A stretch of DNA of 42,136 nucleotides. Origin: a virus. Below, piece after piece: positions 31,905 to 39,900 of the stretch. The position numbers and the translations under genes were made by a program. The stretch is from positions 1 through 42,136 of the IMG/VR virus record IMGVR_UViG_3300042923_000543; one strand, given 5' to 3'. How positions within the stretch are numbered: position 1 is the stretch's first letter; the number at the start of each line of letters is the position of its first letter. The notes below the pieces were generated by a model, which was not told the origin of the DNA, ran no database searches, and saw only the letters and a list, made by a program, of their open reading frames with translations.

Positions 31905-32258
31905 TTGAATGAAAGAATTAAAGAATTAAGAAAGTCAATGGATTTTAGTCAAGAAGAGTTTGGAGAAAAGCTTGGATTATCTCGATCGGCTATTAGCAAT
32001 ATGGAGTCTGGTAGATACAGTATCACTGAGTCATTAATGAAACTGATATGCCGAGAGTTTAACGTGGATTACATATGGCTGACAACAGGCCAGGGGGAAA
32101 TGTTTGCAGATGCAGATATTGATATAATGACTAAAATAGACCGGATCATGGCCGGGGAGAATGATACTGCAAAGAGGGTGTTTACTTCCTTCGCTAATTT
32201 GACCGCTGATGATTGGCTTACAATTGAAAAATTAATTGATAGTCTATCAGGGAAATAA
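31905..32258 (+). CDS. CI-type transcriptional repressor (XRE family)
   Basis: A 117-residue protein starting at TTG 31905 behind GGGAGGTGA. Residues 5-60 form an XRE helix-turn-helix (FSQEEFGEKLGLSRSAISN, MESGRYSITE). The C-terminal 50 residues are helical and probably mediate dimer formation. There is no S24/LexA-type peptidase domain, so induction cannot be by self-cleavage. It faces divergently from the early operon across the operator repeats, the classic switch layout. It should maintain lysogeny. Confidence 0.9.
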   Translation: MNERIKELRKSMDFSQEEFGEKLGLSRSAISNMESGRYSITESLMKLICREFNVDYIWLTTGQGEMFADADIDIMTKIDRIMAGENDTAKRVFTSFANLTADDWLTIEKLIDSLSGK

Positions 32259-32270
32259 TACATAATAAAG

Positions 32271-32293
32271 AAAGCCGGCTATTTGCCGGCTTT
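32271..32293. terminator. Bidirectional terminator
   Basis: AAAGCCGGC and GCCGGCTTT with a five-base loop, T-rich on both strands. It ends the repressor transcript and overlaps the end of the convergent small gene at 32279. Confidence 0.8.
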
Positions 32294-32392
32294 GTGTATG
32301 TAGATATAGGATACCAGGTTGTAAATTCTTTTTAATAGATGCTCTTCATTAATATTGTCCACCATTTTCTTGATTGCCTCTTTCCATTCCAC
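32279..32392 (-). CDS. Small helical protein, about 37 aa
   Basis: Too short for usual cut-offs. The frame reads MEWKEAIKKMVDNINEEHLL, then KRIYNLVSYIYIHKAGK. Small proteins with a LLKRIYNLVSYIYIHK-like end are, from memory, frequent in Clostridia prophages near repressor genes. Start GTG 32392 lies 12 bases after GGGGGA; an upstream in-frame GTG at 32404 is the alternative. Function is unknown. Confidence 0.62.
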   Translation of the reverse strand: MEWKEAIKKMVDNINEEHLLKRIYNLVSYIYIHKAGK

Positions 32393-32447
32393 CGTACACT
32401 TCACTCCCCCAATAATGTCAATGTAATATAATAGTAACATTTGACTT

Positions 32448-32453
32448 ATTATA
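32448..32453 (-). promoter_or_regulatory. Extended -10 promoter element
   Basis: On the minus strand TGGTATAAT occurs here, about 45 bases before the small gene at 32404/32392. No good -35 is present; extended -10 promoters can work without one. Confidence 0.5.
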
Positions 32454-32492
32454 CCATGTAATGATTTGAAAATATCGATTTATGACAAAACA

Positions 32493-32506
32493 TTCACAAT
32501 CGTGAA
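32493..32506. promoter_or_regulatory. Inverted repeat, possible operator
   Basis: TTCAC and GTGAA with a four-base spacer, directly downstream of the 65-residue regulator gene and upstream of the small helical gene's promoter. It may be a binding site for a local regulator. Confidence 0.45.
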
Positions 32507-32514
32507 CAAATATT

Positions 32515-32712
32515 TTATTTATATTCTGAGTCGAACAGATCACTTATTCTAACATCAAGCACCTTTGCAATTATTTCCAGTTGAGACAATCTCGGCTCCC
32601 TTACTTCGTTCTCATAATTCCACAAAGCACCAACGCTTATACCAGTCATTTTAGATAGTTCCTTGATTGATATGTTTTTATCTGTACGGACCCTCCATAA
32701 GAGTATCTCCAT
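32515..32712 (-). CDS. Small XRE-family regulator, 65 aa
   Basis: ATG 32712 lies six bases after GGAGG; a longer frame has no site. Nearly the whole protein is one helix-turn-helix domain (SIKELSKMTGISVGALWN, YENEVREPRLSQLEIIAKVL, DVRISDLF). It has no dimerisation tail, like small Cro or plasmid copy-control proteins. It lies between repressor and integrase and may regulate integration genes. Overlapping inverted repeats just upstream (32722-32755) are probable auto-regulatory sites. Confidence 0.85.
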   Translation of the reverse strand: MEILLWRVRTDKNISIKELSKMTGISVGALWNYENEVREPRLSQLEIIAKVLDVRISDLFDSEYK

Positions 32713-32721
32713 ACGCATCCT

Positions 32722-32755
32722 CCGATAATAGAATAATATCGGATTTTGTCGATAT
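32722..32755. promoter_or_regulatory. Overlapping inverted repeats, probable operator of small XRE regulator
   Basis: CCGATA (32722) pairs with TATCGG (32737-32742), and ATATCG (32736) pairs with CGATAT (32750-32755). They are three half-sites at 14-15 bp intervals between the regulator gene start and a minus-strand TATAAT (32767-32772). Confidence 0.55.
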
Positions 32756-32904
32756 TGTCTTGTGGTATTATATTCCAGCTTTTTTACAAAAAGAAAAAAC
32801 TTGGGTTTTAACCAAGGCTCAATTCCCCAATGTGTAATTAATTGCAAGTAATATTTTACATTATGTATTGCCATAGCAAAATCTATGCGTTATTATACTT
32901 ATAT

Positions 32905-32933
32905 AAAAACGCCCCTGCTGCAAACAGGAGCGT
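32905..32933 (-). terminator. Minus-strand intrinsic terminator before integrase region
   Basis: On the minus strand ACGCTCCTG / CAGGGGCGT with a seven-base loop is followed by TTTTTATA. It blocks transcription running leftward out of the integrase or attP region, or from host DNA once integrated. Confidence 0.72.
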
Positions 32934-32947
32934 CAACGATATCCAGC

Positions 32948-32999
32948 TGACCAGAGCTTTGATATCGTCTTTCTCGTATTATACTACAAGCTCTGGTCA
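32948..32999. other. attP: Candidate phage attachment site (attP)
   Basis: A 52-bp segment flanked by perfect 12-bp inverted repeats, TGACCAGAGCTT (32948-32959) and AAGCTCTGGTCA (32988-32999), 36 bp before the serine integrase start. Known: attP of large serine integrases is about 50 bp, has outer inverted arms, and lies next to the integrase gene. The centre is near 32973/32974. The same bases can form an attenuator fold, so attP is probable rather than proven. Confidence 0.55.
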
Positions 33000-33019
33000 T
33001 TATCAACCGGAGCTTTTTA
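32988..33019 (+). terminator. Plus-strand terminator/attenuator before integrase
   Basis: AAGCTCTGGT (32988-32997) pairs with ACCGGAGCTT (33006-33015), followed by TTTTT. The 5' arm can instead pair with 32948-32959 over 12 bp, which would prevent the terminator. It lies 17 bases before the integrase start. Confidence 0.6.
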
Positions 33020-33035
33020 TTATGGAGGTGTTATT

Positions 33036-34619
33036 ATGGCAAGGTATGCGATATATTTAAGAAAATCTAGAGCTGATGATAGCAACTCATCTGTTGAAGA
33101 AACTCTTTCACGACATGAAGCTCTTCTTCTTGAAACTGCTAAAAGAATGCAATTAAATATTGTAGATATATATCGCGAAGTTGTATCAGGAGAAAACATT
33201 ATTGACCGTCCACAAATGCGACTTCTTTTAAATGCAATTGATGAAGGTAAATATGATGGTGTATTAGTTGTAGAAATAGAGCGCTTGGCTCGTGGTAATT
33301 CTATAGATCAAGGAATTATAGCTCAAAGTTTTCAATTATCAGATACCAAAATTATAACTCCAAATAAGATTATTGATCCCAATAATGAGTTTGATTCTGA
33401 AGCTCTTGAATTTGGGTTGTTTATGTCTCGTAGAGAGTATAAGACAATTAACCGCCGTATCCAGCGTGGTCGTATTGCTTCAGCAAATGAAGGGAAGTTC
33501 CTCGGTTCCACTGCTCCATATGGTTACGAGCGTGTAAAAATATCAGGCGAAAAGGGATATACTCTTGCTTTAGTTCCTGATCAGGCAGATGTCATTAACA
33601 AGATCTTCGAGTGGTATACCATCGGTGATTTGCAACCGGATAACACTTATCTCAAATTAGGTGCTACTAGAATAGCTCGAAAGTTGAATGAACTTGATAT
33701 AAAACCTCTGGTCAATGATAAATGGACCAAGTCTTCTATTACCGACATTCTAAAGAACCCTGTTTATATAGGTATGATCCGCTGGTCCTATCGTAAAGAG
33801 AAAAAGATTGCAAAGGATAGTAAGATCTCTAAGGTTCGAAGGAAATCGGAAGAATACATCGAAGTGAAAGGTCTACATGAACCCATTGTCAGTGAAGATA
33901 CCTTTAAAGAAGCGCAATCTATCATATCCAAAAGAGGTCATGCACCTGTACCTGGTGGCAATGTACTTAAAAATCCTCTTACCGGATTAATCTATTGTTC
34001 CAAGTGTGGCTCCTTAATGACTAGGCTAGCACAAAACACTAAGACACCGTATGATACTATCAAATGCCCGAATGTGTATTGTGACAACATCTCGTCTCCA
34101 CTCTATCTCGTGGAAGAGGTTGTTATTGATGCCTTACGTAATTGGCTTATTAATTTCAAAGCGAAGTGGGAATCCGAGAGAGTTGATATGCCTTACTCTA
34201 AGGCAATTAAAGATGCGGCGGCAGTTCTGGAGCAACTGAAATTAAATCATGAGAAATTAAATGCTCAAAGAGATAAACTATATACCCTTTTAGAACAAGG
34301 AGTGTATTCGATCGATATCTTTAAAGAGCGTAATAAGAAATTGGAGGATGAAAAAGAACGCTTGTTATCACTTATTGATAAGACCGAAATTGAGATATCA
34401 GCATTAGCTCAACAGTCTAATTACAATGATATATTTATACCCATGGCTGACAATATCCTAACTCATTATTATGATCTTCCGACTGCTGCCGCTAAGAATG
34501 ATGCTTTACGAGATATCGTATCTAGCATCAGTTACCTGAAAACAGAACATAACAAGAAGGGGAACCGCGATAATACAAACTTCACAATCAGCATAAACCC
34601 TAAGGTTGTTGATATTTAA
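33036..34619 (+). CDS. int: Large serine integrase
   Basis: A 527-residue protein with start ATG 33036 behind GGAGGTG. Residues 1-145 are the resolvase catalytic domain: Ser11 in YLRKSRAD is the nucleophile, and ERLARG contains active-site arginines. The recombinase domain follows (APYGYERV, NPVYIGMIRW). A zinc ribbon starts at CSKCG and ends at KCPNVYC, around residues 325-350. A coiled coil spans about 385-465. It catalyses attP x attB recombination for integration without host factors. A directionality factor for excision is not recognised here. The gene has its own control region. Confidence 0.95.
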   Translation: MARYAIYLRKSRADDSNSSVEETLSRHEALLLETAKRMQLNIVDIYREVVSGENIIDRPQMRLLLNAIDEGKYDGVLVVEIERLARGNSIDQGIIAQSFQLSDTKIITPNKIIDPNNEFDSEALEFGLFMSRREYKTINRRIQRGRIASANEGKFLGSTAPYGYERVKISGEKGYTLALVPDQADVINKIFEWYTIGDLQPDNTYLKLGATRIARKLNELDIKPLVNDKWTKSSITDILKNPVYIGMIRWSYRKEKKIAKDSKISKVRRKSEEYIEVKGLHEPIVSEDTFKEAQSIISKRGHAPVPGGNVLKNPLTGLIYCSKCGSLMTRLAQNTKTPYDTIKCPNVYCDNISSPLYLVEEVVIDALRNWLINFKAKWESERVDMPYSKAIKDAAAVLEQLKLNHEKLNAQRDKLYTLLEQGVYSIDIFKERNKKLEDEKERLLSLIDKTEIEISALAQQSNYNDIFIPMADNILTHYYDLPTAAAKNDALRDIVSSISYLKTEHNKKGNRDNTNFTISINPKVVDI

Positions 34620-34718
34620 TATTAACATATGACTTGTATGTGAGTATGTATATGCACATACTTGTTATATGTAATATATATGATACAAAATTAACTTTAC
34701 CATACATAATGCTTTATT

Positions 34719-34747
34719 TTGACAAATATTACATATGGTAGTATAAT
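34719..34747 (+). promoter_or_regulatory. Perfect-consensus promoter of the Ig-like protein gene
   Basis: TTGACA (34719-34724), 17-bp spacer, TATAAT (34742-34747). No operator-like repeats overlap it, so constant expression from the prophage is expected. Confidence 0.9.
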
Positions 34748-34769
34748 CCAAATCACAGGAGGTAATCAA

Positions 34770-35402
34770 ATGAAAAAATTAGTAACTATTTTATTAACTG
34801 TAATGCTTGTATTTATTATGGATAAGACATGTTATGCAAGAGTGGTAGGTTTTCTAGATGCGGATCATGATACACTAGAAGTAGGGATGTCTCAGGAAAT
34901 ATTTATTACCGGTTCAAAAGAATATATATATTACCAAAGCAACAATACTGATATCGCAACTGTTTCCAAACAAGGTATAATAACAGCGGTTTCTCCTGGT
35001 CCAGCTACTATCCATGTCACAGTAAAAAAGCTCTTGGAAGATAAAACTCTAGTAATAGAAACTATATATCTATTAAATATAACTGTTGTTGAAAAGCTGG
35101 ACATGCAGATAGAAAATACCAAAATTGTCACAATGTCTGATAATACGATTGATATTTATTTTGATGATCAAGATGCGAAGAATGTAAAACTGTCTTATAT
35201 AGTTAAAGATCCTGATGTTGTCTCGCTCTCCTTCGGAGATGCTAAGGCCAATAAGATACCTCTAAATCTCACCAAGGGCAAGCCTGGAAGTACAATAATT
35301 ACAATTACAGCAACATATGAAGACGGTAAGACTGAAACAAAGGACATTGCAGTTACCATTTTGAAAGAAATTAAAAATTTTATTTATAATCCGTTTTGTT
35401 AA
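34770..35402 (+). CDS. Secreted Ig-like (Big_2) protein, likely lysogenic-conversion gene
   Basis: A 210-residue protein with ATG 34770 behind AGGAGG. Residues 1-24 are a signal peptide (basic MKK, hydrophobic core, TCYA before cleavage). Residues 28-105 form a bacterial Ig-like domain of Big_2 type: YQSNNTDIATVSKQGIITAV followed by SPGPATIHV. Residues 110-205 are a second, looser beta domain. There is no sortase or membrane anchor, so it is probably released or bound to the wall. It lies between integrase and lysis genes with its own promoter and terminator, the usual site of moron genes. It could alter host surface adhesion or phage adsorption (inference). Confidence 0.82.
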   Translation: MKKLVTILLTVMLVFIMDKTCYARVVGFLDADHDTLEVGMSQEIFITGSKEYIYYQSNNTDIATVSKQGIITAVSPGPATIHVTVKKLLEDKTLVIETIYLLNITVVEKLDMQIENTKIVTMSDNTIDIYFDDQDAKNVKLSYIVKDPDVVSLSFGDAKANKIPLNLTKGKPGSTIITITATYEDGKTETKDIAVTILKEIKNFIYNPFC

Positions 35403-35406
35403 TATT

Positions 35407-35444
35407 AAAACCCAGAGCCGATAATTCAATCAGTTCTGGGTTTT
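35407..35444. terminator. Bidirectional terminator between convergent genes
   Basis: AAAACCCAGA (35407-35416) pairs with TCTGGGTTTT (35435-35444), with T-runs on both strands. It ends the Ig-like protein transcript and the late operon after the amidase. Confidence 0.9.
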
Positions 35445-35446
35445 TA

Positions 35447-36331
35447 TTAATTATCAGTAAATCTAGCTATAGTCTTTTTACCGGCTGCCCATCCATCGTT
35501 GTTGCCATCTTTATTCCATCCCCATGCTTCCCACGCGAACAAAACAGATATTCTAGTCTTATTATCATAGATGCCATTGAGTTCAAGAAAATAAGGACCT
35601 TCTAATTCATTGAGTCTTGTCTTTAACCAGTTAATATCATTCATTGAGGACTTTGGAGTGATTGTCTTGGATGGTATGTATGTTTCCGGTATGTACTTGA
35701 CTCCGGTATACTCACAGACTCCACGACAGATCTCCTGCGCACACTCCTTCCAGAATGCTTCGTTGATCATCATGGTTGTTGCTTCATGTTCATTAGTCAT
35801 AAAAGCCAGTTCCACGAGAATTGCCACCTTGACACTCATGGCATTGCAGTTACACATAGCCAATGATTGCTTACTTATTCCACGATTGGTTTGCTTAGTT
35901 CCCTCGGCCAGATGCTTTAATACTACTGCTGCCAGTTTATCTGATTGATCTGCATGCTTGTCATGGATATAGATACCCACTCCCTTAGCCGTATTAAAGT
36001 TCTTCCCATCACCAAAAGCGTTAAAGTGAATAGATATACTCATATCACAGTTGGCTTTCACTATGGCTGCCTGTCGAGCTGACAGAGCAGTGTCCGGATC
36101 GTCAGTTGCATTATCATCATTAAATCCCGTTATCATGATATTGTAACCACAGCGTTTCAACTCCTTGACCAAAAGATTAGCAACTCCAACATTGGCATAA
36201 TGCTCCCGGTACTGCTCACCTTTTTTTATATCAGATTTTCCATCTTTATTTATGTCTAAATCAGCTGGCATTGGAGGAGTTCGCTTACCTGCTGTGAAGG
36301 AACCATGTCCTGCATCTACATTAATCAACAT
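35447..36331 (-). CDS. Endolysin, N-acetylmuramoyl-L-alanine amidase
   Basis: A 294-residue protein. The amidase_3 domain (residues 1-205) shows zinc ligands His9 (VDAGHG), Glu43 and His102 (SISIHFNAF), and the catalytic Glu174 (LVELAFMTN). The C-terminal 75 residues (INWLKTRLNELEG, NGIYDNKTR) resemble a peptidoglycan-binding helical repeat and should hold the enzyme to the wall. There is no signal peptide, so release depends on the holin, whose gene overlaps its start by 11 bases. It is the last gene of the late operon. Confidence 0.93.
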   Translation of the reverse strand: MLINVDAGHGSFTAGKRTPPMPADLDINKDGKSDIKKGEQYREHYANVGVANLLVKELKRCGYNIMITGFNDDNATDDPDTALSARQAAIVKANCDMSISIHFNAFGDGKNFNTAKGVGIYIHDKHADQSDKLAAVVLKHLAEGTKQTNRGISKQSLAMCNCNAMSVKVAILVELAFMTNEHEATTMMINEAFWKECAQEICRGVCEYTGVKYIPETYIPSKTITPKSSMNDINWLKTRLNELEGPYFLELNGIYDNKTRISVLFAWEAWGWNKDGNNDGWAAGKKTIARFTDN

Positions 36332-36824
36332 TCTTATCTACCCCTTCTACAATTGCATCCTTCGATGCTTTTGACAGTATTTTCTTTCCAGCAGCATCAA
36401 TCGCATTTCCTGCAATTTTCAATCCCTTTATCATAAAATAAGGGACCTTATATCCTAACACTACTAGATTTTCCAGTATACTCACAAGCTCATTAACTAT
36501 TAATATTGCCAATGTGTACCACCCAAGCCAGATCATAAATGATAGATTAATGGATAAAATTTCACCCATCTGAACAAATATGTAGGAACATCCGAAGGCC
36601 AAAGCAATTATCAACCAATATCCTGTCTTTTTTACTATTCCGCGAATTCCTATAGATGAACTACCCTCATTCTTCTTTCGTGCCTTTGCCCATCCAGTAA
36701 GCCAATCAACGATGTTCAGACCAAGATAAAAAGCAAATAAAAACCAGAATTGTCCGAATATTAATGTTAATATGCTTACTGCTATTCCTCCAATTGATTT
36801 AATACTGTATGATACTTTTTCCAT
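36321..36824 (-). CDS. Holin (phage_holin_4/TcdE-like)
   Basis: A 167-residue protein with start ATG 36824 behind AGAGGG. Hydrophobic segments lie around residues 10-40, 67-87 and 94-115. The signature FYLGLNIVDWLTGWAKARKK after the first segment is typical of the holin_4/TcdE family. A basic tail of 45 residues is cytoplasmic. It permeabilises the membrane and releases the amidase encoded directly downstream. Confidence 0.92.
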   Translation of the reverse strand: MEKVSYSIKSIGGIAVSILTLIFGQFWFLFAFYLGLNIVDWLTGWAKARKKNEGSSSIGIRGIVKKTGYWLIIALAFGCSYIFVQMGEILSINLSFMIWLGWYTLAILIVNELVSILENLVVLGYKVPYFMIKGLKIAGNAIDAAGKKILSKASKDAIVEGVDKNVD

Positions 36825-36873
36825 TGATATCTACCCTCTTTCCATAAATTTTATTTCATACAAAATATATCAT

Positions 36874-36904
36874 AAAAGGGCATGAGATTTCTCCCATACC
36901 CTTC
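36874..36904 (-). terminator. Minus-strand terminator-like hairpin before lysis genes
   Basis: On the minus strand AAGGGTATG pairs with CATGCCCTT with one bulge, followed by TTTTA. It lies just after the giant gene's stop. It may reduce, rather than stop, transcription into holin and amidase. Confidence 0.6.
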
Positions 36905-36908
36905 ACGG

Positions 36909-39900
36909 TTATTTGATCAATTCCAATAGATCTTTCTGACTCCATCCGGCAGCTCTTAACTTATTATATATAGGCTCCCACTTTGACCGATTTCCGGTCT
37001 TGTAAGCTTCTATAAATTCTTCTGTGTTAGGAGCATCCGCTGTCAACTTCTCTTTTCTTAGAAAGTTAATCGCCCACTGAATATCATCCACCGAATAACC
37101 TTCATCAATTAGCTTCTTTCTGCCTGACTCATATACTTTTGCATCCTTTTTACTATAAGCCTCATAGATTTCTGTAATGATTGGATTTGTGAATTCTTCA
37201 TCTTTCTTCCGTATTATCAAGCCCTCACGCTTTCGACTCTGCATTGCCTCCGCAATACTTGACGGCTTCTTTCCTGATTTTATCAGATCACTATATATCT
37301 GCTTATACAGGGTGGTATCTCCTTCAATTTTTGCTTTATAAAGCATGTCGTAATAATCACCAGTAGAGGAAGAACTGCCTGCTGTCGGATGTTTTGTCTG
37401 AAGTTTTTCATATTCCGACATACCCTCCAGAATCCCTATGCTCTCTAATGCCCCCTTGCTGTTTCGCCACACCATCTCAATATCCTTAGATATATTTTTG
37501 AGCGGTACATTGAAGAACGGTGCAATAGCTTGAGTAATCTGAAGAACCTTTTCTTGGGTTGAGTACTTATCACTGTCCAGTTTGTTCCATGCATAATACA
37601 GATTTTGGAATAGCTGCATATCCGGTCTGATCGGTTCATATCCCTTAAAGACGGATACTACAGAATTCACATATGGTATCATACCGGCCGGATCATCCAT
37701 AAGATTTTTTATAAAACTATTCAGATACTTTTCTCCATAGGTTTTATCTTCATCCTTATCTCTACCAGCTGTGATGATTGACTTAAGCAATGAATTCAGT
37801 ACCATAGCACTTATTACAGCTGCAACACTTCTGGTCACATATGGAGTTGCACTCTTACCATCTTTCTTAAATGTGTTTAGAGCATCATACAGCATATTAT
37901 AACTTACCGTAGGCTCTGCCATGAAGTTAGTAGCCAGTTTCGCTCCGAAGTTCTGAGATCTCATTAGTTCACTTCGCTGGAATACAGAGTCCATTACCTG
38001 GGACCGGTCTATTACTTCTTTAAACCGCTCCTTGCAGTGGTCATAAAAATTCTCATTGCCTTCTTGCAAATTAGTAGTATCCTTGGTCTCTGCTTTTACT
38101 GCATTCCATATATATGCCCATGTAACCTCATCCATCTTTTGAGGAAGCCAGGAGAATACTTCATTCCTTACATTTTTGTCAGTAAAGAAGGCTTTCATTT
38201 TATCCAATGGTCCGTCATATTCTTGTTCTGTTACAATGTCTGATAGACTCCTACCCATATTCACATCAAAATAACCATACTGCTTAAGCTTTGCCTGAGG
38301 GCTATACTTAATTAATTCATCATAGTTTTTCTTTGTGAATGCTGATTTGATAAAATACTTCGGGTCAATTATTACAAAAGCTCTCGCTATAGAGGAAGGC
38401 TGCTGAATTGCTACGGACAGATTACCCATTACTGCATCTACTTTCATTTTCGATAACAGTAGATTGGATAATTCACCACCCACATCTTGCTTAATGCCTC
38501 CATTAATATCAATGAGTAATTTTTCAATGTACTTATTGGCTTCCGGTCCGTATGCTTTTTTGATTGAATTTTTTACCGAGGTTTCCTCACCTGTCATTTT
38601 ATCTTTATACTTATAATTCCATACCTTCTGTAAGTCCTCCAAAGGAAGAACTAATGCATTATACATTGACATATCAACAAGGTGTTTTGACCATATTTCC
38701 ATAAAGCCGGCCGCAATGATAGGATTACTTGCATTGCGAACAGTTGGCTTTGTGAAGGACATTCTCTTAATTCGCTTATCATCTGTTACCCCGGCTCTGG
38801 TATTGAGGAACGACCGATCAGAGGTTAATGGAATATAGTTCTCTTCCATGTAAGCATCCAGACCAAATAACTTATTTGCAACCTCGTTTCCTAGTTTTGA
38901 TAGATCACTAGAAAGATAATCAACCATTTCATAAACAAATCCTTTTTGTTCTTCGGTTAATGTCTCTTCCAGTTTCTCCATATCCTTTTCAGAAAATTGA
39001 ACCGGATCTGATTGATAGGTTACTTTTTTAATCACTTTATTTCTGCCTTTACCCTCTGTCTCAATCTTAGGTTCTTCCGCTACAACACCACCCTTAAGTA
39101 TATGTTGCTGACCTTGTTTTCTTCTGAACGCAGCATAGATATATAATTTTTGCTCTGTAGTCAATGATATCTTAGTACCTTTCACGGTAGCAAACTCAGA
39201 TTGCTTATCATTCGCCCATGAGAAGTAATCATATTTCTTAATCATCTTATGTGCAAATTCATTTCCGCTCTCAAAATTCTTTACAAACTTATCCTCACCA
39301 TCTCGTAGGTTCTTATATACTTTTTCAAAATCTCCTCCAATTTTCTTAAAAAAATAATAAGGCTTAATATTACCTTTCGTCAGCATGTTAACAAAAGCAT
39401 TTACACCTTTGTTGTTTGCAGATAAATTTGATTGTGAATACTGTCCTTCCTTTGCCATATGATTGATAATTGATTCACCTGTCATAGAAAGAGTCTCTCT
39501 CAAATTCTCTGCGAACGTCTTATTTTCTTGGTTGATCAGATGTTTAATGTGCTTCAGAAGATCATAAACCGCCTTAAGCTCTTCATGATTGAGTTGGTTC
39601 ACCCTGCGACCCTCTGCTATTGCAGCCAGATCCTTTATGTCAGACTCAACATTTTCAAAATACAGACTATTCAAATTATCATCGTCAATATCCCGAAGTT
39701 CAGAATAAGCATCTTTCAGTTTTCTCCATTTTAAAGCTGCTTGCGAAGGTTCCCCACTCAGAGTACCGCTTTCAAAGTCTAGTATCTGAAGTAGTTCCTT
39801 AATGGACTGGGTAAATCCTTTTGGTAAGTGACTTTTCTCTGAAGGCTTAAGAAGCATATCACTTAAATCCTTTGCAATTTTCTTGATCTGTCCCTTCCAC

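Noticed and set aside
34636-34661. GTATGTG/CACATAC inverted repeat after the integrase, considered as terminator or extra repressor operator (shares TTGTATGT with the operators)
   Set aside because: No T-run and a 12-base loop, so weak as a terminator; only eight bases match the operator and it is far from the switch.
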